DNA of 64,000 bases, taken from the NCBI RefSeq assembly GCF_945873775.1, contig NZ_CAMCEC010000002.1, positions 1 to 64,000 of the forward strand, read 5' to 3'. Positions 45,144-54,780 of the stretch are shown in pieces. Every line of letters begins with the position of its first letter. Position 1 is the stretch's first letter. The notes under the pieces are model-generated. The model was given only the letters and a program-made list of their open reading frames with translations, had not been told where the DNA came from and ran no database searches. Source of the stretch: an uncultured Treponema sp. (GTDB taxonomy: Bacteria; Spirochaetota; Spirochaetia; Treponematales; Treponemataceae). Both the position numbers and the translations under genes were made by a program.

Positions 45144-46133
45144 TCACTTTACGATGTCATATTTTTTGATGTAAGAAATAACATCGTCAACAGTGGTAAA
45201 GCACAAAGCCGTGTTTGTATCCGCCGCGCCGTAGTAAATTGCAATTCTGTTTGTGTCAGCATCAACAAGAGCCGCACAAGGGAACACAACATTGGCAACA
45301 AAACCACGCTCTTCGTATTCAACTTCAGGCGTAAGAAGGAAGTTTCCGCAGCGATGAATCACTTTTGAAGGATCATTCAAATCCAAAAGAGCTGCGCCCA
45401 TTGAATAAACAAAGCCTGAGCAAGTTCCTGTAACGCCGTGATAAAACAAAAGCCAACCTTCTTCCGTTTCAATTGGAGCACAGCCCGCGCCAATCTTTAC
45501 AGACTGCCACCATTCGCTTGATTTTCCCATAATCCATTTGTGGTTGCCCCAGTGCAAAAGGTCATCGCTTTCAGAAAGGAAAATATCGCCAAACGGAGTG
45601 TGTCCGCTGTCTGACGGGCGTGTCATAATATAATATTTTCCGTTGAATTTTCTTGGGAACAAGACACCGTTTCTGTTGAACGGAAGAAAACCGTTGCCTT
45701 TAGAAGTGAAAGTCTTGAAGTCTTTTGTTGTTGCGATTCCGATTGAAGCTCCGTGGAAGTCCGTGCACCAGATTATGTGATAGACATCATCGATTTTTAC
45801 AAGGCGCGGATCATAAGCGTAGTTCGGGCTTACATCGTTTCCGTTTTCGTCAGTGATTTTAATTTTGTCGCTGCTGAATTTCCAGTTGAGAGCGTCATCA
45901 CTGAATCCGTAGTAAAGGTAAGGAATTCCGTTGCAAGTTTCAGCACGGAACACGCCGACAAAACCTCCCTCTTTCCACAATGCGACTGCGCTGTTGAATA
46001 TGCGGGTTACATTCGGAATAGGATTTCTTCCGATAACAGGATTTTTTGAATAGCGCCAAACAGGTTTGTCAAAGCCGGCTGGTTTGTCTTCCCACGGCAT
46101 ATTTGGAATTGATTCGCCTTTAATTTTAATCAT
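45144..46133 (-). CDS. GH130 beta-1,4-mannooligosaccharide phosphorylase
   Basis: Phosphorolyses beta-1,4-mannooligosaccharides from the non-reducing end to mannose-1-phosphate. A 329-aa five-bladed propeller of GH130 with RYSKNPVIGRNPIPNVTRIFNSA near the start, FRAET, YAYDPRLVKIDD (catalytic Asp region), CTDFHGASIGIATTKDF, GAGCAPIETEEGWLLFYHG and YYGAADT. The length and start fit the GH130_2 group (RaMP2-like). It lies between the other GH130 and manA. A CGGAGA ribosome site precedes the ATG. Signal peptide absent, so cytoplasmic. Confidence 0.88.
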   Translation of the reverse strand: MIKIKGESIPNMPWEDKPAGFDKPVWRYSKNPVIGRNPIPNVTRIFNSAVALWKEGGFVGVFRAETCNGIPYLYYGFSDDALNWKFSSDKIKITDENGNDVSPNYAYDPRLVKIDDVYHIIWCTDFHGASIGIATTKDFKTFTSKGNGFLPFNRNGVLFPRKFNGKYYIMTRPSDSGHTPFGDIFLSESDDLLHWGNHKWIMGKSSEWWQSVKIGAGCAPIETEEGWLLFYHGVTGTCSGFVYSMGAALLDLNDPSKVIHRCGNFLLTPEVEYEERGFVANVVFPCAALVDADTNRIAIYYGAADTNTALCFTTVDDVISYIKKYDIVK

Positions 46134-46151
46134 TTTTTTATTCTCCGAAAT

Positions 46152-47327
46152 TTATTTTTTGTTTATGAACTCAAGGTTTTTTGAAATAAAATCGCACCGC
46201 TGTTTTACGCAGTCAGCAGAACGTCCAGGGTCAGACGGCGTGTTGAATACATAGTCGGTGAGTTTTTCAAGCGTTGTTGTCGCAACATGAAGCCTAGTAT
46301 CACTCGAAGCATAATAAATATATACATTGCCCGACGGCGTAACCGCAGCTCCGTTTGTAAACACAACATTAGAAACGTCCCCTACACGCTCTTCTCCAAG
46401 CGGTCCAAGGAAAAGCCCTGAAGGTTCAGCGATTACTTTTGACGGATCTTTTAAATCAGTTGCAAAGCAGTAAAGCACGTAGCGAAGACCGGCGGCAGTG
46501 TTGCGGACTCCATGCGCAATATGAATCCATCCGCGCTCTGTTTTTATTGGAACTGCTCCAGCTCCGTTTTTAACTTCTGTGATTGTGTGGTATTTTCTTT
46601 TGCTTGAAATTTTTTCTTCATCAATCACAGCATTTGTTATGTCGTCGCAAAGTCCAAAGCCTACTCCGCCGCCGCTGCCTGTATCGATAAAGTCATCCAT
46701 CGGGCGTGTGTAGAACGCATATTTTCCGTTTACAAATTCAGGAAGAAGAACAACGTTTCTTTGCTGAGGAGAATGCAATGTCTTTAGATTTGGAAGACGC
46801 TCCCACTTCTTTAAATCTTTTGTGCGCACAATTCCTGCACAGGCAACTGCCGCGCTCAAGTCCTTTGATTTTGTGTCTTTGCTTTCTGAGCAGAAAACTC
46901 CGTAAATCCATCCGTCTTCGTGCTGAGTAAGACGCATATCATAAACGTTTGTTTCTTCTGCGCAAGTGTCCGGGAGCTGAACAGGATAATCCCAGAACCT
47001 GAATCCGTCTACACCAGAAGTGCTTTCTGCAACGGCAAAGAATGATTTTCTGTCCGCGCCTTCAACACGGGCAACAAGATAGAATTTTCCGTCTATATAC
47101 AGTGCGCCAGAATTCATTACAGCATTTACGCCAAGACGTTCCATAAAAAATGGATTTGTCAAAGGATTCATGTCGTACTTCCAGAAAAGCGGAACATGAT
47201 TTCTTGTAAGAACTGGATTCTTGTAGCGGTCAAAAATTCCGTTGTAAAAATCGCTCTTTTCATTTTTCATTGCAATAAGCGACTCATATTTTTCTGTCTG
47301 AATTTTTACTTTTTCTTCAAAGTTCAT
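46152..47327 (-). CDS. GH130 4-O-beta-D-mannosyl-D-glucose phosphorylase
   Basis: Splits mannosyl-beta-1,4-glucose with phosphate into mannose-1-phosphate and glucose. It is a 391-aa GH130 protein; the N-terminal helix ([20 protein letters not shown]) and larger size match GH130_1 (BfMGP, RaMP1). Motifs include [68 protein letters not shown] and YYASSDTR. Its substrate is produced by the epimerase encoded just upstream, with which it overlaps by 4 nt (ATGA). Confidence 0.9.
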   Translation of the reverse strand: MNFEEKVKIQTEKYESLIAMKNEKSDFYNGIFDRYKNPVLTRNHVPLFWKYDMNPLTNPFFMERLGVNAVMNSGALYIDGKFYLVARVEGADRKSFFAVAESTSGVDGFRFWDYPVQLPDTCAEETNVYDMRLTQHEDGWIYGVFCSESKDTKSKDLSAAVACAGIVRTKDLKKWERLPNLKTLHSPQQRNVVLLPEFVNGKYAFYTRPMDDFIDTGSGGGVGFGLCDDITNAVIDEEKISSKRKYHTITEVKNGAGAVPIKTERGWIHIAHGVRNTAAGLRYVLYCFATDLKDPSKVIAEPSGLFLGPLGEERVGDVSNVVFTNGAAVTPSGNVYIYYASSDTRLHVATTTLEKLTDYVFNTPSDPGRSADCVKQRCDFISKNLEFINKK

Positions 47328-48505
47328 TTTATCACCTTAATTCTTGAAATTGTTTCAAAGCACATTCGTCCGTTGTGGTAAGGACATTTCCATGGCTCAA
47401 CTATAGGCTGGCGGCTTGAAGGCTTGCGCTCTGCATCAACGCACCAGAACCATTCCGAGCCATCGCGCTTGTCAACTATATAATTCTTGATATAGCTCCA
47501 GACTGACTGGGCGGCATCAAGGAATTTTTTGTCATTTGTTTTTTGATATGCATTCAAAAAGCCGACAACAGATTCAGCCTGAACCCACCAAACGCGAGTT
47601 TCGTTGTTTTTTCCGCGCTCGCATTCATTCATAACAGAATTATCTTTGTAGGCGGTTTTTAGAATTCTGTACGGAATGATTTCTGTGATTGGCGCAATTT
47701 TCTTTCTAAGCTCGTCATCGGCAAGAACTTCAAGAGCTCTGTCCACAAGCCAAGAAGTTTCTATGTCGTGTCCATAAGAATACAAGTCAATCAGCGAATT
47801 GAAATTTTTATCAAAGAAAACTTCCTGCCGTTTTTCCTTTGGATTCCAAATTTTGTCAGCAAACTGATTCAAGATAAAAACAAGATTTTTCTTTACATCA
47901 GCACTGCGGCTCACACGGTAAAGTTCTGTGTAGCCTTCAAGAACATGAAGCAAAGTATTCATTGTACGTTCAGCTGTTACACCGTTTTCACTGAGCTTGT
48001 CATTTTCGTTAGGCTTAAAGTCAGCAGTGAATGACTCAAGGTAGCCTTCGGAATCGCGGCATTTAGTTTCTATTGTCTTGTAAAGTTCAAACGCTTTGTC
48101 CAAGGCATTTCTGTCATGCGAAATGTCGTAGTAGCTAGACAAGGCATAAATTGCAAACGCCTGATTGTAAGTATGCTTTGTTGAATCCAGAACACTTCCG
48201 TCAGCATTTGCAGACCAGAATACTCCGCCATTTTCCTTGTCGTAGAATTTGTCGCAAAGGAATTTATAAGCGTGCTTGGCATAGTCCACAAGTTCTTTAT
48301 CTTCAAGCAGTTTGTATGCGTTAGAAAAGAACCAAAGAATGCGGCTGTTAAGTATACAGCCTTTTTCAGCATCCTTGTGCAGATTTAAGTCGAAATCAAG
48401 AAGTCCGTAGAATCCGCCGCGCTCATCATCCTTCATTTTTTTCCAGAAAGGAATGATATGATAAATAAGCTCACTCTCAACTTCAGCAAACATTTCTTCA
48501 AGCAT
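47324..48505 (-). CDS. ce: Cellobiose/mannobiose 2-epimerase
   Basis: Converts the reducing-end mannose of beta-1,4-mannobiose to glucose, giving mannosylglucose for the GH130 phosphorylase. A 393-aa (alpha/alpha)6-barrel of the N-acylglucosamine 2-epimerase family with the catalytic-His regions [18 protein letters not shown] and [15 protein letters not shown], and EARVWW-like [12 protein letters not shown] and WFWCVD. The ATG at 48505 has TGGAG upstream; the longer frame to 48571 runs into the mannanase gene. The neighbourhood favours a mannobiose rather than a cellobiose role. Confidence 0.9.
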   Translation of the reverse strand: MLEEMFAEVESELIYHIIPFWKKMKDDERGGFYGLLDFDLNLHKDAEKGCILNSRILWFFSNAYKLLEDKELVDYAKHAYKFLCDKFYDKENGGVFWSANADGSVLDSTKHTYNQAFAIYALSSYYDISHDRNALDKAFELYKTIETKCRDSEGYLESFTADFKPNENDKLSENGVTAERTMNTLLHVLEGYTELYRVSRSADVKKNLVFILNQFADKIWNPKEKRQEVFFDKNFNSLIDLYSYGHDIETSWLVDRALEVLADDELRKKIAPITEIIPYRILKTAYKDNSVMNECERGKNNETRVWWVQAESVVGFLNAYQKTNDKKFLDAAQSVWSYIKNYIVDKRDGSEWFWCVDAERKPSSRQPIVEPWKCPYHNGRMCFETISRIKVIK

Positions 48506-48521
48506 TGCATTACTCCAATTT

Positions 48522-50651
48522 TCAGTCTTTTTTATAAAGAATAACATCGTCGATATAAATCGGTCCGTCATACTTCACATAACCCATGGTAGGACAAATT
48601 GTTACAAATGTATATGTTGGATTTTGCTGGAACTCAAGCGAAACAGAAACCTTGTAATAAGATTTTCCATCGTCAAGAGTTACAACCGGCAAGTCTTTTA
48701 AGAAAGTATTGTTTTCCTTTAAGCCTGTTTTTACCCAGCCCGGATCAAAGGCAACATAAGGTTGAACTCCAGGAAGTTTTTCCCCTTCGCTTTTCTTTGT
48801 AGCATGAGGAACAGCCTTGTCTTTTTCATAGTAAAAAGTGAAATCAAGTTTTGAAGCATCTGCAAATTCTTTCATTGTTCCAAACTTAACTTTAAGTTCT
48901 TCCCAAGTATTTTCGCCTGAATAAGAGCCGTCAACTTCAACCATTCCGCCATTGAGCTTTGTGTGCTTTATGCTTTTTATTTCAGCCATGTAGCCGCCCA
49001 AAGATGAAGCGTCCGCAATGTCGTTTTTAAAATCGTAATGTTTTATGACGCTGTAGGTTATTTTATTTGAAATTGTTATTGAATTTGATTCAGTTTCAAG
49101 CTTTGTTCCGTCGCTCAAAGTAAACACAACTTTTATAGAAAGAACACTTCCGTCTGGGAAAGTTTTTGCATTAGCAAGCGTGTCAAAGTTGATTCTATAA
49201 ATGTCCGAGGCAACGTTGTAATTCAATGTGCGTGGAGAAGCCGCAGGATTTCCATTTATATAAAGTTCCGCGCGCTTTGCCTTTACAGAAGAATTTTTTC
49301 CCGGCATGAATTTTGCGCTTACTTCAAACAGACCTTTTGCATCTTGATCACGTGCAGGATTCAAAAGATAAACACGAGGCTTGGAAAGATATTCAGGAGA
49401 ATTTTTTCCAGAAAACAAAGCTGCATAATCGCTCAAAAGATTTGAAACGCTGGACTTGTCATTTCTTATTCTGAATCCGTCGTAGTCATCATATATTCCA
49501 TCTCCGCCTTCTGCAATTTCATAAGTGTTTGATGACGTAAGAATCCAGAACATTGAGCCTGCAAGACCTTCGTTGTATGCAGTTGAATTCCAAATATCGT
49601 AAGCCGCAAGACGATTTAAATTTCCGCCGGAAGAAGTTCCATACTCTTCAAGCACAATCGGCTTTTTTGCAGAACGGCCGGAAGCTGCGTGTTTTTTTAT
49701 AAATTCATCGCCCCAGTTTATTTGCGCACTGTCAAGAATTCCCCAAGTTTCTGGATAAAGATGGAAAGTTCCGTAGTCAATATTTTTTATACGGATAAGA
49801 GAATCAAAGTCAGTTCCTTCATAGCCGTTGTAGCAAGTTCCGCCTTCACCAGCATAAGGAGTGAATCCCGGCTGCCTCATAAAGCCTTCATCGCCAACTG
49901 CGCACAACTGGTTTGGAGCAAGTTTTTTTACAAAAGCGCTCATTTCCGCAACCCAGTTTTTTACAATTTTTCCGCTTGTATCTTTCTGGTTGCGAGGCTC
50001 GTTCATAAGCTCCCAAGTCATTATCGTAGGATCTTCGTTATACGGAATTCCTGTGTAAGAATTTTTTCTTGTAACAAGATGCTCCACAAATTCCTTGTAA
50101 GTTTTGTGGCAATTTTCATTTGTGTAGAATTCTTCCGCGCTTTTTAGTCCGAACCATTTTTGCCAAGTAGCCGCATTCATAAGTCCGCCGAAAGCATCCC
50201 AGTAATTGTTCATGGCAATTACAAGCTTAATGTTTCTTTTGGAAGCTTCTGCAATTGTAAAGTCAAGCCGTTCAAAAATATCACGCGGATAGCCAAACTG
50301 ATCTGGCGTTTTTGTGTTTTCCTTTATAAATTTTTGAGGAACTCCAAAAATTCCAGGCTCATCCATTCCGTGCGAATTATGATCAGCATTCGGTCCAAAC
50401 TGAAATCCCCAGCACCGCAAAACTGTTACGCCCATTTCCTGCGCATCATCAAGAACATCAGTAATCATCTTGTCCGGGGAATAATGCATATAATAATTGT
50501 TTGTGCCTACAAAACGGAATTCTTTTCCGTCAAGCATAAACTTGTCTTTTTGAACTGTTACAAATCCTTTTGCGCCGGAAGCAGAACATGAAGCAAGCAG
50601 ACCAAAGCAGGCAAAAACAGAAACCGCAGTCAATTTCTTTATAAGTTTCAC
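48522..50651 (-). CDS. Lipoprotein endo-beta-1,4-mannanase (GH5)
   Basis: Cuts mannan chains at the cell surface or periplasm. A 709-aa lipoprotein (signal ending GLLASC) with a GH5 barrel in its first half: FRFVGTNNYYMHY, the acid/base Glu in TWELMNEPRNQ and the nucleophile in PIVLEEYGTSSG. The second half has Ig-like (ARDQDAKGLFEVSAKF) and a C-terminal jelly-roll region (YDFKNDIAD... to IYIDDVILYKKD) that may bind mannan. The start is a GTG with GGAGG 5 nt upstream, 12 nt after the malG-like gene; the ATG at 50765 would overlap it. GH5 subfamily assignment is not certain. Confidence 0.88.
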   Translation of the reverse strand: MKLIKKLTAVSVFACFGLLASCSASGAKGFVTVQKDKFMLDGKEFRFVGTNNYYMHYSPDKMITDVLDDAQEMGVTVLRCWGFQFGPNADHNSHGMDEPGIFGVPQKFIKENTKTPDQFGYPRDIFERLDFTIAEASKRNIKLVIAMNNYWDAFGGLMNAATWQKWFGLKSAEEFYTNENCHKTYKEFVEHLVTRKNSYTGIPYNEDPTIMTWELMNEPRNQKDTSGKIVKNWVAEMSAFVKKLAPNQLCAVGDEGFMRQPGFTPYAGEGGTCYNGYEGTDFDSLIRIKNIDYGTFHLYPETWGILDSAQINWGDEFIKKHAASGRSAKKPIVLEEYGTSSGGNLNRLAAYDIWNSTAYNEGLAGSMFWILTSSNTYEIAEGGDGIYDDYDGFRIRNDKSSVSNLLSDYAALFSGKNSPEYLSKPRVYLLNPARDQDAKGLFEVSAKFMPGKNSSVKAKRAELYINGNPAASPRTLNYNVASDIYRINFDTLANAKTFPDGSVLSIKVVFTLSDGTKLETESNSITISNKITYSVIKHYDFKNDIADASSLGGYMAEIKSIKHTKLNGGMVEVDGSYSGENTWEELKVKFGTMKEFADASKLDFTFYYEKDKAVPHATKKSEGEKLPGVQPYVAFDPGWVKTGLKENNTFLKDLPVVTLDDGKSYYKVSVSLEFQQNPTYTFVTICPTMGYVKYDGPIYIDDVILYKKD

Positions 50652-50662
50652 AAAATCCTCCG

Positions 50663-51820
50663 CTACTCTTTTACAGAACCAGTAACCATTCCGCCGTAAA
50701 TGTAACGCTGCAAAGAAATAAAAGCTATGAGAGTCGGAATAACAGCGATGACAACGCCGGCACAAATTACAGGCCAGTTAGTTCCAAACGGACCTTTGAA
50801 TTTATAAAGCGAAGTTGAAATAACCTGCAATGATTTTTTCGGCATATACAAAAGCGGATTGTAAAAGTCATTGTAAAGGTTTACGCATTTCAAAATCAAA
50901 ATTGTAACTGTCGCAGGCTGAAGCAGAGGGAAAATTATTTTTGCAAAAACCTGAAAATATCCGGCTCCGTCAATAATCGCAGACTCGTCAAGAGACTTTG
51001 AAATATTGTTCAAGAACTGAAGATAAATCATAATCGCAATAATATCAGTGCCCATAGAAAGAATGATTACAGACAAATGCGTATTGTACATTCCAAGTTT
51101 CTGAATTATCTGGAAAGTTGCAACCTGAGTTGTTATTGTAGGAATAAGAGAAATCCAAAGGAACATCTGGCGGACAATTTTCTTGAGCTTAAAATCAAAG
51201 CGGCTCAAAACAAACGCTGTCATAGAACCAGTTATTACAGTTCCCACGCCGGAAAACAAAATAAGAATAAATGTGTTCCAAAAGCCAAGAAGCATGTTTC
51301 CTTTTATAAACGCAGTCTTGTAGTTTTCAAGGAAAAATCCTTCTGTAACTTTTACTCTAATCACAGTACAGTTTTCTCCAGAAACATAAGCGCCTTTTAC
51401 CATTAAAGATGCGGCTGTTTTTTTATCAACGGAAACAGAGCTTTCTTCGGAATCAAGCGGAAGCTCAACTCTTGCAACTTCGTTTCCCAAAGAATCAGAA
51501 ACAACAATAAAACTTTCTTTTGAGCTGTCTTCTATTTTGTCATAAAGGAACGAAAATCCTTTTAAATTGTGTTCCATTAATATAGAAGAATTCAGCGCAA
51601 TTTTATTTCCGTTTTCAAAAGATTCCGCGCCTTTCCATATTTCATTGTTCGCCTTGAACCTTGGAAGATCAAACGGACGGCTTCTGTTGAATTCCTCGCC
51701 TGTCTTAAAAGAGCCAAGGAAAACAACAAGAATCGGAAGAATAACAGTCAGTGCGGAAAAGCACAGCAAAATATATTTGAGCCATTTTGAAATCTGGCGT
51801 TCGTGGATTTTTGAATTCAT
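50663..51820 (-). CDS. ABC sugar transporter permease, MalG type
   Basis: Inner-membrane permease of a carbohydrate uptake ABC importer. A 385-aa protein with six transmembrane helices; the EAA loop is DGAGYFQVFAKIIFPLLQPA, following ESAI. A large extra domain of about 100 residues stands between helices 1 and 2 (after FLGSFKTGEEF). The ATG at 51820 has AAGGAAGG upstream; a TTG two codons earlier is less likely. It is 24 nt downstream of the MalF-type gene and 12 nt before the mannanase gene. Confidence 0.92.
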   Translation of the reverse strand: MNSKIHERQISKWLKYILLCFSALTVILPILVVFLGSFKTGEEFNRSRPFDLPRFKANNEIWKGAESFENGNKIALNSSILMEHNLKGFSFLYDKIEDSSKESFIVVSDSLGNEVARVELPLDSEESSVSVDKKTAASLMVKGAYVSGENCTVIRVKVTEGFFLENYKTAFIKGNMLLGFWNTFILILFSGVGTVITGSMTAFVLSRFDFKLKKIVRQMFLWISLIPTITTQVATFQIIQKLGMYNTHLSVIILSMGTDIIAIMIYLQFLNNISKSLDESAIIDGAGYFQVFAKIIFPLLQPATVTILILKCVNLYNDFYNPLLYMPKKSLQVISTSLYKFKGPFGTNWPVICAGVVIAVIPTLIAFISLQRYIYGGMVTGSVKE

Positions 51821-51844
51821 AATCAACCTTCCTTAAAAATTATG

Positions 51845-52726
51845 TCAGTTTTTCTCGTCTGTATTGAAAACCGCATTTTGAATAAACGAAATCAAAAGAA
51901 CCATAATGGTAAGCACAATCGCCATGGCAGAAGCAAGTCCAATCTTGTTGAATTTAAATGCTGTATCCATTGTCTTGATTACAAAAGTTGAAGAGCCGTT
52001 TCCGCCGCCAGTCATAATGTAAGGAATTTCAAATACGCTTACTGCGCCTTTTACAGCAAGAATTGCGTTAATCTGAAGAACTGGGGCAATTCCAGGAAGA
52101 ATTATAAAGCGGAACTTTTGCCAAGCATTCGCTCCGTCCAAGGCTGCAGCTTCAAAAGTAACTTTTGGCAAAGATTCTATCGCCGCCACAAACATTACAA
52201 TATTAAATCCCATGTATCGCCAAATAGACGTGAACGACAATGAGTAGTTTACAAGCTTAGGATTTGTAAGCCAAAGAGGTGTGTTTTTTACTCCAAGGAA
52301 ATTCAAAAATGAATTCAGAGTTCCTGTGTCCTTGAAAAAATATGTAAAAATAAAACCGATTGCTACGCTGTTTATAAGATTCGGGAAAAACAAAACTCCC
52401 TTAAAAAAGTTAACGCCTTTTACTTTTGTGCATAAAATAACTGCAAACAAAAGCGCAAGAGCAAGCTGAATAAAAGAGCCCACAAGATAGTAAATGCTGA
52501 CTGCAAAAACCTTGAAATATTCCGGGCGTGAAAAAACTTCTATATAGTTTTTAATTCCAATGAACTTTTTCTGTCCAAGACCGTCCCACTTTAGAAAACT
52601 GTAGCCAAACATATTTATGATTGGAAGAAATCCAAAGACGATTACAAGCACAAGCGGAACTAGCAAAAATGTGAAAATCACGACTTTCTGCTGTTTTTTA
52701 ATTGAAAGTTGTATCTGGTTTTTCAT
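51845..52726 (-). CDS. ABC sugar transporter permease, MalF type
   Basis: Second permease of the importer, 293 aa, six transmembrane helices, EAA loop DGANAWQKFRFIILPGIAPVL. The start at 52726 has AAGGGAG 5 nt upstream; a longer frame to 52780 is not conserved. No ATPase gene lies in the locus, so a shared MsmK/UgpC-like ATPase elsewhere is likely. It is separated from the upstream binding-protein gene by 331 nt holding a dispersed hairpin repeat. Confidence 0.92.
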   Translation of the reverse strand: MKNQIQLSIKKQQKVVIFTFLLVPLVLVIVFGFLPIINMFGYSFLKWDGLGQKKFIGIKNYIEVFSRPEYFKVFAVSIYYLVGSFIQLALALLFAVILCTKVKGVNFFKGVLFFPNLINSVAIGFIFTYFFKDTGTLNSFLNFLGVKNTPLWLTNPKLVNYSLSFTSIWRYMGFNIVMFVAAIESLPKVTFEAAALDGANAWQKFRFIILPGIAPVLQINAILAVKGAVSVFEIPYIMTGGGNGSSTFVIKTMDTAFKFNKIGLASAMAIVLTIMVLLISFIQNAVFNTDEKN

Positions 52727-52882
52727 TGTGGCTCCCTTGCACCGGAACTTCCACAAAGAAATTCCAATGCCTTTATGCACGAAAGTTTTTTACATTTCAT
52801 CCTTAGGCACAACATTTTATGCGCCCAAAGATGAAACTGTTTTTTTAGATGAATGCCATTATAAGACATGAAATTTCCTGTT

Positions 52883-53033
52883 ATTGGGGATGTTCCAAAA
52901 GTATCTTTTTGTCATTTTCGGGCGCGACCCGAAAATCTAAACGTATTTAGAGATTGTTAACCGAGTTTCTTTCAGAAACATCTCATTATCAAGTACGACA
53001 ATGACTTTTAGAACTTATTGGACATTCCCCAAT
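52883..53033. repeat. Dispersed hairpin repeat (copy D) inside inverted repeats, within the ABC operon
   Basis: A TGTCAT hairpin element (52910-53004; stem ATTTTCGGG / CCCGAAAAT around CGCGA, inner palindrome GTTTCT-TTC-AGAAAC) is framed by the imperfect inverted repeat ATTGGGGATGTTCCAA (52883-52898) and TTGGACATTCCCCAAT (53018-53033). It lies between the binding-protein and permease genes, as REP elements do between malE and malF in E. coli. The remaining DNA from 52727 to 52882 shows no gene. Confidence 0.75.
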
Positions 53034-53057
53034 CTTCAATGGCATTCTTGAAACTTT

Positions 53058-54353
53058 TTAGTTTAAATATTCTGCTCTGGTTTTTGCCCAGCGTTTGTTC
53101 CAGTCTGCCATGATGCCTTCAAATGTTTCTTTTGTGCTTCCAATAGCAGCGTCGATAATTCTTTTCTTTTCAGGATCGTTCCAGAAGCCGATTTCAGACT
53201 CCTTGTCAATCTTATCGTAAACGCCTTCGTACTGTGGTTCTGCTGGAGCAGACTCAATGTACTGAACGCCCATTTCACCGAACGAATCCAAAACTGCAGG
53301 ATAAGGCTCGCCCTTCTTTACAGGAATAGATTCTGTATACTGAACCCAGTCTGTGTCGTCTGACATAAACTTTATCCAAGCATAAGCAGTCGCCTTGTTC
53401 TTGCTGTACTTGTTAATGCAAAGAGGCATATCAAGCTGAGCTTCCGCATATTTTTTTCCGTCGATTTCAAATGGGAACGGCATATATCCGATTGTTTCCG
53501 GGCGGGCTGCAAGATCTTTTACCTGCTGAATTGCCCAAGAGCCAAGAACCATGCATCCGATTTTTCCGTCAGCAAGATCCTGCTTTGACTGCTCCCATTC
53601 AGAAGCAAGCAAGTCTTTTTCGCACAAGCCGCGCTTTACAACTTCGTACATCATTTTGTAAAGCTCATAGTGTCCGTCGCCAGGAACAAAAGGAGAATCC
53701 TCATGGATAATCTTTCTCTTGTATTCTGGATCTCCAGACGCGCTCAAAAGTCCGCCTTCCCACTGATTCAAAGTCCAGCCAGAAGGATAGTTCATAAATA
53801 CTGGAACTGCATCTGTCTTGTCTTTGATTTTCTGCATTGCTTCGTAGAATTCCTCTGTGTTTCTTGGAACTCCAACGCCAGCCTTTTTAAAAACAGCCTT
53901 GTTGTAAACAATTCCCGCGCTTACAGTTGCAACCATCGGATATGTGTAAACAACATCCTTGTAAGAAATTGCATTTGAAGTTCTTGTAAAGTTCATTATT
54001 TTATCAAAATCTTCAAGCTTGCCGAGCGGCTCAAAATATTTTTCAAAGTCAATTGACTGAATATTCGGGCGGCAAAGAACATCGCCGTATTCCTGAGTTC
54101 CCATGCGGGTTCTTACAGTTCCTTCGTAATCTGTAATCGCCTCAAACTCTACAGAAGTTCCCGGATATTTTTCCTCAAAGGCTTCCTTGTATTCCTGAAG
54201 CTTAGTGTCTACAATGTCTGTTCTGTTTGTAAGAACGATAATGTTTCCACCGATTTTTCCGTGAATGGAATTTTCACCGCCATTGTTTTTTGAGCAGCCC
54301 GAAGCCAAAAGCGTCAAAGCCGCCGCTGTGCACAAAACTACACTTCTTTTCAT
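53058..54353 (-). CDS. ABC sugar-binding lipoprotein
   Basis: A 431-aa solute-binding lipoprotein of the extracellular family 1 (signal MKRSVVLCTAAALTLLASGC). It shows GGNIIVLTNRTDIVDTKLQEYKEAFEEKYPG, the hinge-like TYPMVATVSAGIVYNKAVFKKAG and GCMVLGSWAIQQVKDLA. Likely ligand: mannooligosaccharides, by context. First gene of the mannan operon. Promoter TTGACA-N16-TATAAT with the AGAAAACGGTTTCT operator immediately downstream. Confidence 0.93.
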   Translation of the reverse strand: MKRSVVLCTAAALTLLASGCSKNNGGENSIHGKIGGNIIVLTNRTDIVDTKLQEYKEAFEEKYPGTSVEFEAITDYEGTVRTRMGTQEYGDVLCRPNIQSIDFEKYFEPLGKLEDFDKIMNFTRTSNAISYKDVVYTYPMVATVSAGIVYNKAVFKKAGVGVPRNTEEFYEAMQKIKDKTDAVPVFMNYPSGWTLNQWEGGLLSASGDPEYKRKIIHEDSPFVPGDGHYELYKMMYEVVKRGLCEKDLLASEWEQSKQDLADGKIGCMVLGSWAIQQVKDLAARPETIGYMPFPFEIDGKKYAEAQLDMPLCINKYSKNKATAYAWIKFMSDDTDWVQYTESIPVKKGEPYPAVLDSFGEMGVQYIESAPAEPQYEGVYDKIDKESEIGFWNDPEKKRIIDAAIGSTKETFEGIMADWNKRWAKTRAEYLN

Positions 54354-54470
54354 TTTTCCTCCAAAATGCCGACTTCCAATATTCAGAAGCAGCCGCAGTT
54401 TTTAAAACGGATTTCACATAAAAGAACTAAGATTAAGCCAATCCATTTGTTTGTTAATTTTTGAAAATAG

Positions 54471-54484
54471 AGAAAACGGTTTCT
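54471..54484. promoter_or_regulatory. LacI-type operator at the binding-protein operon
   Basis: AGAAAACGGTTTCT, near-palindromic, 12 nt downstream of the -10 box of the minus-strand promoter. The identical 14-mer occurs at 54739 and a close variant at 56780. A repressor bound here would block the mannan operon. Confidence 0.75.
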
Positions 54485-54495
54485 TTATTTATTTT

Positions 54496-54523
54496 ATTAT
54501 AGCACCGAAAACCCAGTTGTCAA
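54496..54523 (-). promoter_or_regulatory. Promoter of the mannan ABC/enzyme operon
   Basis: Minus strand TTGACA (54523-54518), 16-nt spacer, TATAAT (54501-54496), a near-consensus promoter about 140 nt before the binding-protein ATG. The 5' UTR between shows no other feature. Confidence 0.8.
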
Positions 54524-54695
54524 TCTTTTTTTTATTATTTTTTTAACAGAATTTTAACTGGCTTTTTCCTGAAAAAACGCAGCCTTTTACAGATTTTTTA
54601 AACTTTTTGAAGAAAAAATTTATATTTTGCACAACAATTAATAGAAAAAAGTGCAAAATTCACAAAAAAATATTTAAAACTTGCGAAAAAAAAAC

Positions 54696-54725
54696 TTGAC
54701 AGCGCAAGAATTCCGTGCTTATCAT
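54696..54725 (+). promoter_or_regulatory. Promoter of the outer-membrane protein gene
   Basis: TTGACA (54696-54701), 18-nt spacer, TATCAT (54720-54725), followed by the operator at 54739-54752. Confidence 0.7.
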
Positions 54726-54738
54726 AAACATACAAAAG

Positions 54739-54752
54739 AGAAAACGGTTTCT
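54739..54752. promoter_or_regulatory. LacI-type operator at the outer-membrane protein gene
   Basis: AGAAAACGGTTTCT, identical to the site at 54471, 13 nt downstream of the -10 box and 29 nt before the ATG. Confidence 0.75.
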
Positions 54753-54780
54753 TAGAACAACGAAATTTTATGAGGTTTTT

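Noticed and set aside
52883-53033. Insertion sequence
   Set aside because: Only 151 nt with imperfect inverted repeats and no transposase frame; better described as a REP- or MITE-like repeat.
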